From: Mesorhizobium neociceri
GTDB lineage: Bacteria > Pseudomonadota > Alphaproteobacteria > Rhizobiales > Rhizobiaceae
DNA: 64,000 nt
Reading direction: 5' to 3'
Assembly (NCBI RefSeq): GCF_013520985.1
Contig: NZ_JACDTY010000027.1
Location: forward strand, 1-64,000
Below are positions 9,150-17,515 of the stretch, in pieces. The notes beneath the pieces are model-generated. The model saw nothing but the letters and a program-made list of their open reading frames with translations. It searched no databases and had not been told where the DNA came from. Positions within the stretch are counted from its first letter, which is position 1, and each line of letters starts with the position of its first letter. A program made the translations under genes and the position numbers.

Positions 9150-10079
9150 TTAGCGAGATGGCGAACGCTGAACGTTGCGAACAAACAGCGCCTCCTCTTC
9201 GTCTCTCTGCTTGCCACCCAGCGCCCCAGCAACGCTTGCTATGAACGCGCCTATCACCAACGACAGGGCACCCAGGAGCGCAAAGGTGGCACTCGCTTTC
9301 CGGGCGGTGTCGGCCGCCGCTTTGGCCTTGTTTTTGGCAGCGTCAACGTTGGCAAGCACAGTGTCGACCCTAGCTTTAGCATCCGCCTCTGACAGACCGG
9401 TGCGGGAAGCGACCAGTCGCGCCAGATAGGTTTTATCATCGGCTGAAACCTCGCCATTCGCGGCGCTGGCGATCAGGATGCGTGTTGCCTGCCCAGTCGT
9501 GGCAGCATCGTTTTGGTCAGCTGCGGCCACAGTCCCGGTATTGGTTGGCCGAAACAGCGTATCGACAAAGTAGCCGAGAAAATTGTCAGTTGAGCGAGCC
9601 CCGTTGCTCGCCGCGGCGGAGGAGGCCCCTACCGCGGCGCCAGAGGCCACGGTGGAGGCTGCTTGCACACCCGAACCCAGTGCTGAGGAAAGCGCCGAGC
9701 CGAGAACGCCAGCAACCAACAAGGTCGCCAACGCCCAGGCGAGAAACCCATGAGCGGTATCACGAAAATAGACTTCGTCGGTGTGAACGTTCACCCATGT
9801 GGTGCGCAGCCGACCGGTAAGATAGCCGCCAACTCCGGCTGACAGCCACTGCACCACGACGAGCCAGGCGGCGGCCGAAACCGTGAAGGTTGTGGCGGAG
9901 GCGCTCGATCCGGTCCAGGGCGAAACCATTGTCAGCCCAAGACCTGAACCGACCAGCAGAAGGACAACTGACAGGGTCGATGCCGCAAAGGCGCCAGCGA
10001 CAATCGGGCCCCAGCTGACCGCCGATGAGGAAGATTCAGTAACCGACGAAACGTCCGTTGGTGAGAGGGCGGTTTGCAT
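9150..10079 (-). CDS. Hypothetical four-helix membrane protein
   Basis: 309 residues from ATG 10079. Membrane helices lie at about 24-50 (VAGAFAASTLSVVLLLVGSG), 66-88, 110-135 (AHGFLAWALATLLVAGVLG) and near 270-290 (FALLGALSLVIGAFIASVAG). The loop between the third and fourth is long, alanine-rich and probably helical (residues 190-265, with AAKNKAKAAADTARKA). The N-terminus is polar. The family is common in Hyphomicrobiales but has no established function. It follows the 25-residue membrane ORF at 10089-10166 by 9 bases, so it is probably expressed with it. Confidence 0.8.
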   Translation of the reverse strand: MQTALSPTDVSSVTESSSSAVSWGPIVAGAFAASTLSVVLLLVGSGLGLTMVSPWTGSSASATTFTVSAAAWLVVVQWLSAGVGGYLTGRLRTTWVNVHTDEVYFRDTAHGFLAWALATLLVAGVLGSALSSALGSGVQAASTVASGAAVGASSAAASNGARSTDNFLGYFVDTLFRPTNTGTVAAADQNDAATTGQATRILIASAANGEVSADDKTYLARLVASRTGLSEADAKARVDTVLANVDAAKNKAKAAADTARKASATFALLGALSLVIGAFIASVAGALGGKQRDEEEALFVRNVQRSPSR

Positions 10080-10088
10080 TTGCCCCCC

Positions 10089-10166
10089 CTAACGCGCAAA
10101 GAGCATGAGCAGAATGATGATGGGGATCGGAACCCCGAGCAACCACAGCAAGATACCGCGTCCCAT
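10089..10166 (-). CDS. 25-residue membrane micro-protein
   Basis: From ATG 10166, behind a strong AGGAGGAT ribosome site: MGRGILLWLLGVPIPIIILL and MLFAR-stop. It is a single hydrophobic helix with a Pro-Ile-Pro kink. It is clearly related to the 27-residue protein at 49271-49354 (same GILLWLLGxPIPIIIxL core), which supports both as real. Function unknown. Confidence 0.6.
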   Translation of the reverse strand: MGRGILLWLLGVPIPIIILLMLFAR

Positions 10167-10201
10167 GAGATCCTCCTAATAAAGCGCTGCGACGAAGTAA
10201 C

Positions 10202-10226
10202 AATTGTTGGAAGTCCCTTTCGTTCC
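10202..10226 (-). promoter_or_regulatory. EcfG-like promoter (variant -10)
   Basis: GGAAC 10226-10222, N16, AATT 10205-10202. It fits the relaxed GGAAC-N18-TT consensus and lies 36 bases before the micro-protein gene. The paralogue at 49354 has a perfect site in the same place. Confidence 0.5.
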
Positions 10227-10414
10227 ATGAGGGTTTAGAATCTGATTTGCCTCCCCCTGTCGGGGCCGCCGGTGCCACCAACGCCAATCGGAAAAGCAGC
10301 CGCAAGCGCGGTGTTTTCGCCTCATGCCCAAGCGCGTTGTCCATTTGCTGCCGAAGCGGCATCCCGGCAGCGGCTGCGCCAAGGGCAGTACAACCCGTGT
10401 TGATCTGCGATTCC

Positions 10415-10900
10415 TCAAGTCTTCTTCCAACTTTGCAAAAGTTGGCCTTTACTCCCATAAACGGGATCCCTTTTCGGACGGCCAACCTTTCGGATCGTGG
10501 CGAGCGCGCCGCTATGCTGCTTAGCAGTCGTGCATTCGTCATAGGTCCCAAATGGAGGATATGCGCCGACGACCAGAAAATCGTCGGATACCGACAGGCA
10601 TTGGTGGCCGGTGCCAGCCGGCAAAACCACGACATCGCCGGCCTTGATGGATAGTGTTCGGCCCTTTTTGCCTCCAAACTGAACCACGGCCGTTCCGCAC
10701 GCGACGCCGAGCACCTCATGGATTCGCGAATGGTAGTGAACGTAGTCGTAGATGCCATTCCGCCAGCTATGCCCCCATCCATTGGCTTGGAACAGTTCCT
10801 CCATGACGGCCGCGGGATCGAATTCGTCGGGCGGCTTCACGGATGATTAGGCACCAAGCCATCATCCTTGAACCGAAACTCATTCGGTTTTCTCCGCTTT
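10415..10900 (-). pseudogene. Cupin-fold protein with damaged N-terminus
   Basis: Residues from GTG 10840 (141 codons) cover most of a YjlB-like cupin: YDYVHYHSRIHEVLGVACG, GGKKGRTLSIKAGDVVVLPA, GTGHQCLSVS and VVGAYPPFGTYD. The histidines of HYHS..HE and GTGHQ are the usual metal ligands. The family normally begins about 35 residues earlier. Just upstream, in another frame at about 10850-10900, the sequence EFRFKDDGLVPNHP matches that lost N-terminus and ends in a stop. A deletion plus frameshift has therefore removed the linking segment. Translation from GTG 10840 could still give a truncated protein, but its stability is doubtful. Confidence 0.6.
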
Positions 10901-10979
10901 ACACATTTGGCAACTTCTTGCTTTGCCGGTCTTGCGATCCCCGTGACCTGCTCGACGCCTTTTTTCAGACTATGCAAGA

Positions 10980-11743
10980 TGTTCATGGCTGGGCCTTCCA
11001 AAAGCGACTGGAAGGATTGCCTGCCAGCCGAGCTGTTATCGTCTCGTTCACCTCAAACAAGCACTTGCTGGCTTTGTTCCGGTCAGTGGCGAAAGGCCAG
11101 CATGCTGATAATTCATGCACCAGCGACCACGATGAGCTGTTATCGTCTAGCGCGGCCAGAAAAGTCCATGGTGAATTGCGTGGAGCAATCGCATTCGCGG
11201 ACCGTTTTCCCACCATTGAGCGCGACGCCGTATTTGGCGAGGCCAATCGAGTTTCAGGCGGTGGTGACGAAAAGGAGAGCCACCATTCCCGCCATCCAGC
11301 CAAGAAGGGCGGCAAAAGTTGAATCGAAGGCGCGCGCCCTTGCCCGATACTTCCCTTGCGAGACCCCCGAAAATGATCCGCTGGGGTTAGATCTGATGCC
11401 TAAAAATCGACGGCCACTAGCCAGCCCAGAACAAAAACCGTGGAACTGCCAAGGGCGCCTCCGAAGAGGATTTCAATCGCACAATGAAGAAAGTCATCAA
11501 GGAGGCTAAACCTAGGGACAAGGCCCCGCCGCTGCCGATCAAGAAGGTGGCGAAGTCACCGCCACGGGCGAGGTAGATCGCATGCTCAGCGGCCGAATCC
11601 CTATGCCCTTGAGCGCCAGGCGGGAACCTCTGGATCGCCAGAGGGCCGTCGGGGCCTAAGTCTGCTTCAGGGGTCCAAGGCTGTCGTCCCGCACAGATGG
11701 CCCCATTCCCGAAATGATCTATGTCTGCGCGTTTGCTTGGCAT
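10980..11743 (-). pseudogene. Degenerate membrane-protein remnants
   Basis: Coding-like stretches occur in different minus-strand frames: GGDFATFLIGSGGALSLG (about 11510-11570), IEILFGGALGSSTVFVLGWL (about 11410-11480) and STFAALLGWMAGMVALLFVT ending in a stop (about 11265-11325). They look like pieces of one or two small membrane proteins broken by shifts and stops. No family can be named, and no intact gene is supportable here. Confidence 0.3.
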
Positions 11744-11756
11744 AGGGGCGAAAAGA

Positions 11757-11963
11757 TTAAGCGTTGGGGCCTGGCACCTGATGACAGGGTGAGGTCAACA
11801 AGACGCCAAGCCTGACCGGCGTCTCGCGCCAAGTCGGGAAGTTCTCTGCAAAAATGGCGTGGCGTTCGGTTGCCGCAGATGCTTTGGCGATTTCCAGCTC
11901 GGCAATGTACCGGTTCGCGGATTCGAGTCGACCAGCGAGGTCGATTTCGACTGAACTCTGCAT
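11757..11963 (-). CDS. Small hypothetical protein
   Basis: 68 residues from ATG 11963, preceded by AAGGAGAAAG. The first 40 residues (EIDLAGRLESANRYIAELEI, then AKASAATERHAIF) suggest a short coiled coil; the tail is irregular and may be non-native. Family unknown. Confidence 0.45.
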   Translation of the reverse strand: MQSSVEIDLAGRLESANRYIAELEIAKASAATERHAIFAENFPTWRETPVRLGVLLTSPCHQVPGPNA

Positions 11964-12066
11964 GTCGGCTTTCTCCTTTTATGCCACCACTCGCCATTCG
12001 AATGAGCGGGCACATAACGCGCATGTTCCCCTCCCTTAGGCCAGACCAGGTCAGGGCTAACGGTGC

Positions 12067-13068
12067 CTACGGACGGCGAAGGCCCAGAACGAGGGCGGTC
12101 ATCGTTGCGCTTGCGCACGCCACCGCCAGCAGGGCGACAACGCCTGCCGAATTGGACTCTGCCTCTGTGCGAAATGGGACCTGTTTTGCAGGCCAAGGAT
12201 TGTCAACCAGTGCGTTCAGATCCGACCTGCTGCCGTGTCGAACCGAATAGGCGCGCGTAAATTCGGCACCGAGAAGGAAAATTTCCGATGAGTAATAAAC
12301 CCACAGCAGAACGACGAGCAGGCTACCGGCGGCACCATATGAGGATGCGACCGCGCTGGTCCCGATATACCAGCCGATAAGTGATTTTCCAAGCGTGAAC
12401 AGGGCTGCGGTCACAACAGCACCAATCCCGACATCGCGCCATTCGAGCGACCGATCCGGCAAAACTTTGTAGATTGCGGCGAACATGACCGAGATCAGGA
12501 CGAAGGAAACGACCGCATTGATCATGGTAAGCACGATCGTGCCGAAAGGCAGGTGCGCGTTGATGATGTTTCCCAGTGCCGAGATCGCTGCGCTCCCAAC
12601 GAGCGACACGAGCAACATGAAGCCGAGGGCTGCGACCAAGCCGAGACTTGCGGCACGGGCGCGGACTAGGCGCGACAACGAACTTCCCTGAGGTTCAACC
12701 TTCCATATCATGTTCAGCGATTGCTGCATTTCGCCAAAGACGCCCGACGCAGCCACCAGCAAGGTGATTATTCCGATCATCGCGGCCCAGCTTCCGGATA
12801 ACCTGCTCGATGCGCTCTCCAGCGCGGCTTGAAGGAGATTTGCGCTCTCTGGCCCCATCAGCCCCGAAATCTGAGCGGACAACGCCAATTGGGCAGCGTC
12901 GTGACCAAAAACGAGACCTGCAATTGCGACCACGATCAGCAAAATAGGTGCCAGGGATGTGGTGGCGTAAAAAGCCATTGCCGCGCCATGACTAAGAGCG
13001 TTATCGTTGACGAACCCGACCACGCTTTCTTTGACCAGATCCCAGACATTCGTGATCGAGCGTCGCAT
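12067..13068 (-). CDS. YihY/BrkB-family inner-membrane protein
   Basis: 333 residues from ATG 13068. This matches the YihY/UPF0761 (formerly BrkB, 'virulence factor') family: the N-terminal AMAFYATTSLAPILLIVVAI segment, FGEMQQSLNMIWKVEP after the second helix pair, LPDRSLEWRDVGIGAVVTA and the late YGAAGSLLVVLLWVYYSSEI helix. Six to seven membrane helices are visible, with a last one at the extreme C-terminus. Length is usual for the family, whose biochemical role is not settled. An EcfG-like promoter with CATT at the -10 lies 40 bases upstream, placing it in the stress group. Confidence 0.85.
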   Translation of the reverse strand: MRRSITNVWDLVKESVVGFVNDNALSHGAAMAFYATTSLAPILLIVVAIAGLVFGHDAAQLALSAQISGLMGPESANLLQAALESASSRLSGSWAAMIGIITLLVAASGVFGEMQQSLNMIWKVEPQGSSLSRLVRARAASLGLVAALGFMLLVSLVGSAAISALGNIINAHLPFGTIVLTMINAVVSFVLISVMFAAIYKVLPDRSLEWRDVGIGAVVTAALFTLGKSLIGWYIGTSAVASSYGAAGSLLVVLLWVYYSSEIFLLGAEFTRAYSVRHGSRSDLNALVDNPWPAKQVPFRTEAESNSAGVVALLAVACASATMTALVLGLRRP

Positions 13069-13107
13069 CTCTTGAATCCGTCGGCATTTGCAATGGCGTC
13101 CATCACC

Positions 13108-13132
13108 AATGCCCCAGAACTCGCGATGTTCC
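13108..13132 (-). promoter_or_regulatory. EcfG-like promoter (variant -10)
   Basis: GGAAC 13132-13128, N16, CATT 13111-13108 on minus, facing the YihY/BrkB gene. The same CATT variant precedes the sigma factor gene. Confidence 0.5.
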
Positions 13133-13469
13133 GATCGCGCGCCGGGTAGCGTCCCAGTTTGAAATTTGAAATATGCGAAAGCGCCTATCCCGGTTTGCCC
13201 GGATAGGCGAAAGGGACTATATGCTTAGCGTAAAGCATCGAGAAGGCGTGTCCCAAGAGCGTGACGTGCGTGTGTGGCGCCAGGCTGGGACCTGGGGGAG
13301 TTAGGGCGCGCCAATTGACCCGGCAATTCTTTGGTTAAAAACGTACAGTGAATCCTCATTGAAGCCGCCGTTGAGCGGATTAAAATCCCTGTGTCACTGG
13401 CTATTGGTTGACGGCGCACCGGTGCTTGAGAGTAACGCTAAGCTCCCGCCCTGATGGGAGGTTGGCATC
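13133..13469. other. Intergenic region with a perfect hairpin
   Basis: CGCCTATCC (13182-13190) pairs exactly with GGATAGGCG (13201-13209) around a short loop. It lacks a T-run and lies between divergent genes, so it is more likely a folded leader or protein site than a terminator. I see nothing else here. Confidence 0.4.
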
Positions 13470-13658
13470 ATGTCCCAGCCAGGTAATCTGGTATCGGCGT
13501 TCGACTGCGACATCCTGCGCAGCGCCTTTATAAAATGCGTCATCGAAAAGAAAATTCCAGAGGACAAATGGCGGGCTGAGGCCGAGCTTTTGATCGGGCA
13601 CTATACCGATAACGATGACATCGAGCCCGGCTTGCTGGAATGGATTGTGCGAAAATAA
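13470..13658 (+). CDS. Small hypothetical protein
   Basis: 62 residues from ATG 13470 with GGGAGG 7 bases upstream. It is acidic and helical (CDILRSAFIKCVIEKKIPED, then KWRAEAELLIGHYTD) and ends LLEWIVRK. No signal or membrane segment; family not recognised. The good ribosome site and codon use support it. Confidence 0.6.
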   Translation: MSQPGNLVSAFDCDILRSAFIKCVIEKKIPEDKWRAEAELLIGHYTDNDDIEPGLLEWIVRK

Positions 13659-13673
13659 TCGGTCGCTGAAATT

Positions 13674-14012
13674 TCAAACTGAGACACTACCCTCGGTCGA
13701 CATCTTCATCTCAGAAAGCTCGGCTATCGGACACAACAGTCGCGGCCGCCCCGGGTCTGAGATATCGAGCTTGTCCCAAGGAATGCGGTACAAGACGTCG
13801 CGATGGCGGAGCCGGAAAAGATCAAGCAGCGCGATGCCGATGGTGGAAGCTGAAAGACGCTCAAACACAGCATAGATACCGACGTGGAATTCCGTGATGA
13901 TCACGCCCTTGCCATGCCGTTTGGCGCATATTTCCTCGATGTGACCGATGCTTTTGCCCCGTTGCGAAAGAACGCGTCGCCCCACCAGGTGTTCGAGGTT
14001 CACTGTGGTCAT
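13674..14012 (-). CDS. PRC-barrel-like protein
   Basis: 112 residues from ATG 14012. The first 80 residues (NLEHLVGRRVLSQRGKSIGH, then IEEICAKRHGKGVIITEFHV) have the strand-turn pattern of a PRC-barrel fold: 'vvs.dGk.iG.v.dl......g.i....v'. The distal part (VLYRIPWDKLDISDPGRPRL) fits the second half. PRC barrels act as small adaptor or binding modules. It follows another PRC-like gene by 2 bases and is the last gene of the lipoprotein-Nramp operon, so it probably serves or senses that transporter. The specific role is not known. Confidence 0.65.
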   Translation of the reverse strand: MTTVNLEHLVGRRVLSQRGKSIGHIEEICAKRHGKGVIITEFHVGIYAVFERLSASTIGIALLDLFRLRHRDVLYRIPWDKLDISDPGRPRLLCPIAELSEMKMSTEGSVSV

Positions 14013-14014
14013 CG

Positions 14015-14374
14015 TCACGCTCCAGGAATGCGCCCGATGACATGATCGCGTAGCCAATCCTGCCAGGCGAATATCGAGGTCTCGCGCACATCGATGTCCA
14101 ATTCGATGTCTATGCCGATATCTCGCACCTTGCCCCATGCGATCCGATGCGGCCGTGCATGCCGCTTGCCGCCCAGCTTTGCCGCGAGTCCAGCCATCAG
14201 GTGCCCAGGCCGTTGACCAAGGCGACGCGCCAAAGTGATGGATCCGAGTTCGATCGAAACGATCATGGGCGGCTTGCCCGGGCGCAACTCTGCCACCAGC
14301 CCGTCTACCTTGCCGATCTTGACATGATTGCGGTCTAGGACTTGCTTGTCCAGGATATCACGCAGCAATTTCAT
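14015..14374 (-). CDS. PRC-barrel-like protein
   Basis: 119 residues from ATG 14374, which overlaps the stop of the transporter gene (TGATG), so the two are translationally coupled. It begins MKLLRDILDKQVLDRNHVKI then GKVDGLVAELRPGKPPMIVS, a PRC-barrel-type start, and ends in an acidic stretch (DIGIDIELDIDVRETSIFAW). There is no signal peptide. Coupling to an Nramp-type transporter suggests a cytoplasmic accessory or regulatory domain supplied as a separate protein. That is inference from context. Confidence 0.65.
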   Translation of the reverse strand: MKLLRDILDKQVLDRNHVKIGKVDGLVAELRPGKPPMIVSIELGSITLARRLGQRPGHLMAGLAAKLGGKRHARPHRIAWGKVRDIGIDIELDIDVRETSIFAWQDWLRDHVIGRIPGA

Positions 14375-15594
14375 CACGTGCCTCCGAGTATCTGCAGCGG
14401 AATTGTGACCAGAGCGAGCACGAAGCCCAGCGCGATAATAAAGATCACCGCGGCGTTCGAAATGAAGCCATTGCGGTGCTCGCCGACATAGCGCTCGTCG
14501 TTCAGCAAAAACAGGAATGGGACGACCGTTAGTGGCAGGCTGGCCGCCGTCAGCGCCATGGAAAAGATGGTGAGCTTTAGCGGGTCGATCCCGAGCGTGA
14601 TCGGGACGGCGGCGAGGAGCAATGAAAGTGTGTAGACGGCGCTGAAACCCGGATCGTCGCGTGGCTTGCGATCCTCGCCCCATGCCCAGCCGAACCCTTG
14701 GGCCACCAGATAAGCCTGTTGCAGCCCCACCTCGAGTGCGGCCCCGAAACAGGCAATGGCGAGAGATGCAACGAACAGGATGAAGCCCCAGAAGCCGAAT
14801 ATCGGAATCAGCATCAATGGCAATTGGTGATAGTCATTCACCTGATCGATACCGTGCGTCGCGAGCACGAGAGCGGCCACGATCAACACGCCAATCGAGA
14901 TCGTGCCCCCGAAGGTCATACCCATTCCCGCAATGGCCCTATTGGTTCCGAGATAGCTTTCGTCCCAGTGATCCTCGATAGCGCCCGAGGAGTAAAACAT
15001 GAACAGGTAAGGCGATATCGATGCACCGAGAATGCTGACCGCCATGAACCAGTAATTTGCACCATCATGGGCCGGTAGCGAGGGGACGGCGGCGGTCGCG
15101 ACGGCTTTCCAGTCGGGCTTCAACATCACCGCTCCAACGACAAAACACAGCGTCACCAGACCGAGGATCGACACACCTTTTTCGATAAAGCCGAACGTGC
15201 CTTTCCAGAGCAAAAGCCATGCCAGCAAAGCCGCCGGAAGTGCCCACCATTGGAAACCTATCCCGGTGGCAAATTCGAGTGCGATGGCGACGCCGCCGAT
15301 CTCGGCGGATAGAACCATGAAATTGACGAGCAGCGCGGCGAGAAAAGGCCACAGAAAAACATTGAACCCAAATCTCTCCCGGATGCCATCGGAGATCGTA
15401 TGATGGCTCATGGCAGCGAACCGACCGGCCATCTCGACCAGAAAGATGATGCAGATGGTGCCGAGAACCACAGCCCAGATCAGCTGGAAACCAAAAGTTG
15501 CGCCAGCTTGTGCGGCCGTCGCCATTGATCCGACTTCGAGGAAGCCGCCGACGCTGGTGACAATGCCAAGCGATATTTCCAGGAGTTTCTTCAT
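14374..15594 (-). CDS. Nramp-family divalent metal transporter
   Basis: 406 residues from ATG 15594. Eleven or so membrane helices are visible, in the pattern of Nramp/MntH-like proteins: SVGGFLEVGSMATAAQAGAT for helix 1, EMAGRFAAMSHHTISDGIRE after helix 2-3, GASISPYLFMFYSSGAIEDH for helix 6 and GAALEVGLQQAYLVAQGFGW later. The canonical DPGN of helix 1 is replaced by a GFLEVGS motif and the MPH of helix 6 by SPY, so substrate preference may differ from classical Mn/Fe importers. It overlaps the lipoprotein gene upstream (ATGA) and two PRC-barrel genes downstream, forming a tight four-gene operon. Confidence 0.75.
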   Translation of the reverse strand: MKKLLEISLGIVTSVGGFLEVGSMATAAQAGATFGFQLIWAVVLGTICIIFLVEMAGRFAAMSHHTISDGIRERFGFNVFLWPFLAALLVNFMVLSAEIGGVAIALEFATGIGFQWWALPAALLAWLLLWKGTFGFIEKGVSILGLVTLCFVVGAVMLKPDWKAVATAAVPSLPAHDGANYWFMAVSILGASISPYLFMFYSSGAIEDHWDESYLGTNRAIAGMGMTFGGTISIGVLIVAALVLATHGIDQVNDYHQLPLMLIPIFGFWGFILFVASLAIACFGAALEVGLQQAYLVAQGFGWAWGEDRKPRDDPGFSAVYTLSLLLAAVPITLGIDPLKLTIFSMALTAASLPLTVVPFLFLLNDERYVGEHRNGFISNAAVIFIIALGFVLALVTIPLQILGGT

Positions 15595-16058
15595 GGCATT
15601 GGCCCGAAATATTTGGCATGCGCAACGGCCATCGCGCGGAGAGCCGCTCGAAGATATCGTTGCGCTTTTTGTACTTCCGCGCGATTTCCGACTCGCAGTC
15701 CGGCCTCGGCATGCGCTACCGAGGTCGACAGATCCTTGACGACTGTCGATAGAGCAAGTTGAGCAAGTTGCGTGTCCGATTGAGCTGACGCGTCTGTTCG
15801 GATTTGCGTCTCGACGTCGACCAATATCTCTCCGACCGCATGCACCGTGTCGGTGGCATAGCGCGTTGGTGCCGATCCGGCTAACCACGTATCAAGCGTC
15901 ATCGATACAGACTGTGCTGCCGAGGTGGCACTGCGCAACTGCTGCTTAAGCTGATCGGCCGGCGAGCATGCTGTCAAAAGACCCAGTAGCATCAATCCGA
16001 TGAGTCGGCAGAATCTGAGAGGATGGCCTTGCAAGGGTACAGCCGCTTGGTACACCAC
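15591..16058 (-). CDS. Predicted lipoprotein of the Nramp operon
   Basis: The frame is open to ATG 16115 (174 residues), but a normal lipoprotein signal begins at GTG 16058: a short basic stretch (HPLRFCRLIG), a hydrophobic core (LMLLGLL) and a lipobox LTAC whose Cys is residue 31 from this start (50 from the ATG). The mature part is helical with repeated Ala/Thr/Ser (VSMTLDTWLAGSAPTRYATD) and no named domain. Its stop overlaps the transporter start by 4 bases. It probably sits in the inner or outer membrane as a periplasmic helper of the transporter; the role is inferred from coupling only. Confidence 0.65.
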   Translation of the reverse strand: MVYQAAVPLQGHPLRFCRLIGLMLLGLLTACSPADQLKQQLRSATSAAQSVSMTLDTWLAGSAPTRYATDTVHAVGEILVDVETQIRTDASAQSDTQLAQLALSTVVKDLSTSVAHAEAGLRVGNRAEVQKAQRYLRAALRAMAVAHAKYFGPMP

Positions 16059-16195
16059 AGGATTGTCTTCCCGCGAAACTGTGGTCTGATTTAGAGCGCT
16101 CGACAGATCCGTCAATCAGGCTGGCAAGGCATCCCAACGCCGATTAGGACCTCATTGCGGGCGCAGTAAGCGCGCATTCATCCGACCCGGGGCCG

Positions 16196-16220
16196 AACCA
16201 GTTGTTGGCACCGTTGTTCC
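16196..16220 (-). promoter_or_regulatory. EcfG-like promoter (variant -10)
   Basis: GGAAC 16220-16216, N16, GGTT 16199-16196 on minus, upstream of the lipoprotein-Nramp-PRC operon. It stands back to back with the perfect csbD promoter 45 bases away. Confidence 0.5.
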
Positions 16221-16264
16221 GAAGTGGGATGGGCGCCGGGCGCGACGGGAACTGCCGCCTGTAT

Positions 16265-16289
16265 GGAACCTGTCCAGACTTCCGGCGTT
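16265..16289 (+). promoter_or_regulatory. EcfG-type promoter (perfect)
   Basis: GGAAC 16265-16269, 16-base spacer, CGTT 16286-16289, 31 bases before the csbD-like ATG. A ribosome site AGGAGG follows at 16307-16312. Confidence 0.8.
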
Positions 16290-16320
16290 TCAGAAGCTCT
16301 GCCATCAGGAGGCCAAAGCC

Positions 16321-16524
16321 ATGGATTGGAACCGCGTTGAAGGAAACTGGAAACAGGTAAAGGGGAAGGTGAAGGAACAGTGGGGCAAGCTCACTGACGA
16401 CGACCTCGATCGCATTGCCGGCAAGCGAGATCAACTCGAAGGCAAGATTCAGGAGAGATACGGCATCGAGAGGGACCTGGTCCGGCGCGATGTCGATGAC
16501 TGGTACCGGCAGCAGGGGTGGTAG
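16321..16524 (+). CDS. CsbD-family stress protein
   Basis: 67 residues from ATG 16321 behind AGGAGG. It is a full-length CsbD-like protein: MDWNRVEGNWKQVKGKVKEQ then WGKLTDDDLDRIAGKRDQLE, ending VDDWYRQQGW. It is a small, very hydrophilic, helical protein of the kind induced by general stress in many bacteria; the mechanism is unknown. A perfect EcfG promoter lies immediately upstream. The Ku gene starts six bases after its stop, so ku is read from the same stress promoter. Confidence 0.92.
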   Translation: MDWNRVEGNWKQVKGKVKEQWGKLTDDDLDRIAGKRDQLEGKIQERYGIERDLVRRDVDDWYRQQGW

Positions 16525-16529
16525 ACTTG

Positions 16530-17357
16530 GTGGCGCCGCGTGCCGTCTGGAAAGGTTTTTTGAAGGTCGGTTCGGTTGCCTGCAGCGTAAAAATTATCGG
16601 CGCCACCAGCGAATCTTCGAAGATCCACTTCAAGATACTCAACCGCGCCGACGGGTTGCCGGTCAAAAGCGCCTATATCGACGAGGAAACGGGTGAAACC
16701 GTTGAATTCGAGAACCAAGTGAAAGGCTTTGAGCTCGACAAAGATGATTTCATTCAGGTCGAGCCGGACGAGATAAAAAAATTGAAGCTGACGTCTCAGC
16801 ACACGCTCGAAGTCGGCGAATTTGTATCGCTGGACGATGTCGATACGCGCTACCTCGAAAAGCCCTATTACCTGATACCGTCGGACGGCGTCGCCGCCGA
16901 GCCGTTCGAAGTCATTCGAAAAGCGATGGAAAAGAAGAAGGTGGCCGCGCGGTCATGCGTGGTGCTCTACCAGCGCGGACGAGAAGTGCTCATCCAGCCC
17001 TTTGAAAAAGGCATGCTGCTGACCGAACTTCGGACCCCCAACGAGATGACGTCTGAAGGCAGCGTCTTCAAGGACATCAAGAAGACGGACTACGACCCCG
17101 AGTTGCTCGAGATCGCCGGCATGCTGATCGACAAGAAGGTCACCAAATTCGATCCGTCCAAATTCGAGGACACCTATGAAGATGCTCTGATCGCGATGAT
17201 AGATGCGAAACGAAAGGGTAAAGCCCCACCGAAACCCGCGCCGAAGCCGAAAGAAAATGTCGTCAATCTTGCCGAGATTCTCCGCAAGAGCCTAGCACAT
17301 GAAGGCGGCGGAGCGCCAAAATCCAAGGCTGGTTCATCGAAGCGCAAATCTGCATAG
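16530..17357 (+). CDS. ku: Ku protein, non-homologous end joining
   Basis: 275 residues from GTG 16530, chosen because bacterial Ku proteins begin MAPRxxWKGFLKVG (here MAPRAVWKGFLKVGSVACSV); an in-frame GTG at 16518 is less likely. Ku forms a homodimeric ring on double-strand DNA ends and recruits LigD. The Ku core is complete: FKILNRADGLPVKSAYIDEE, then GFELDKDDFIQVEPDEI and KRTDYDP-like KKTDYDPELLEIAGMLI. The C-terminus is the usual basic proline-lysine tail (PPKPAPKPKEN, SKAGSSKRKSA) that helps DNA binding. It shares the csbD stress promoter. Two LigD-type ligases lie 33 and 41 kb away in this window. Confidence 0.95.
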   Translation: MAPRAVWKGFLKVGSVACSVKIIGATSESSKIHFKILNRADGLPVKSAYIDEETGETVEFENQVKGFELDKDDFIQVEPDEIKKLKLTSQHTLEVGEFVSLDDVDTRYLEKPYYLIPSDGVAAEPFEVIRKAMEKKKVAARSCVVLYQRGREVLIQPFEKGMLLTELRTPNEMTSEGSVFKDIKKTDYDPELLEIAGMLIDKKVTKFDPSKFEDTYEDALIAMIDAKRKGKAPPKPAPKPKENVVNLAEILRKSLAHEGGGAPKSKAGSSKRKSA

Positions 17358-17399
17358 GGTCGCCTGTCCGGTCGGCGGCGAGCTGCTACTGAACGGTGA

Positions 17400-17515
17400 G
17401 CGATACCGCCAGCTGACGACGCATTGGTTTGCCGACGAATTTGCGGCATTAAAGCCTTGAGGTCGGCAACGATGAAGGCTTCGTCCTCCAGAATTAGGGC
17501 CAAGGGTTTTCCATG
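17400..17515 (-). pseudogene. Response-regulator receiver fragment
   Basis: About 25-35 codons read KPLALILEDEAFIVADLKAL, the first strand, acidic pair and first helix of a receiver domain. The phosphoacceptor Asp region and everything after are absent. The rest of 17358-17825 shows no supportable gene. Confidence 0.45.

Noticed and set aside
10868-11509. A 213-codon plus-strand frame
   Set aside because: No ribosome site, odd composition, and antisense to better coding-like stretches on minus.
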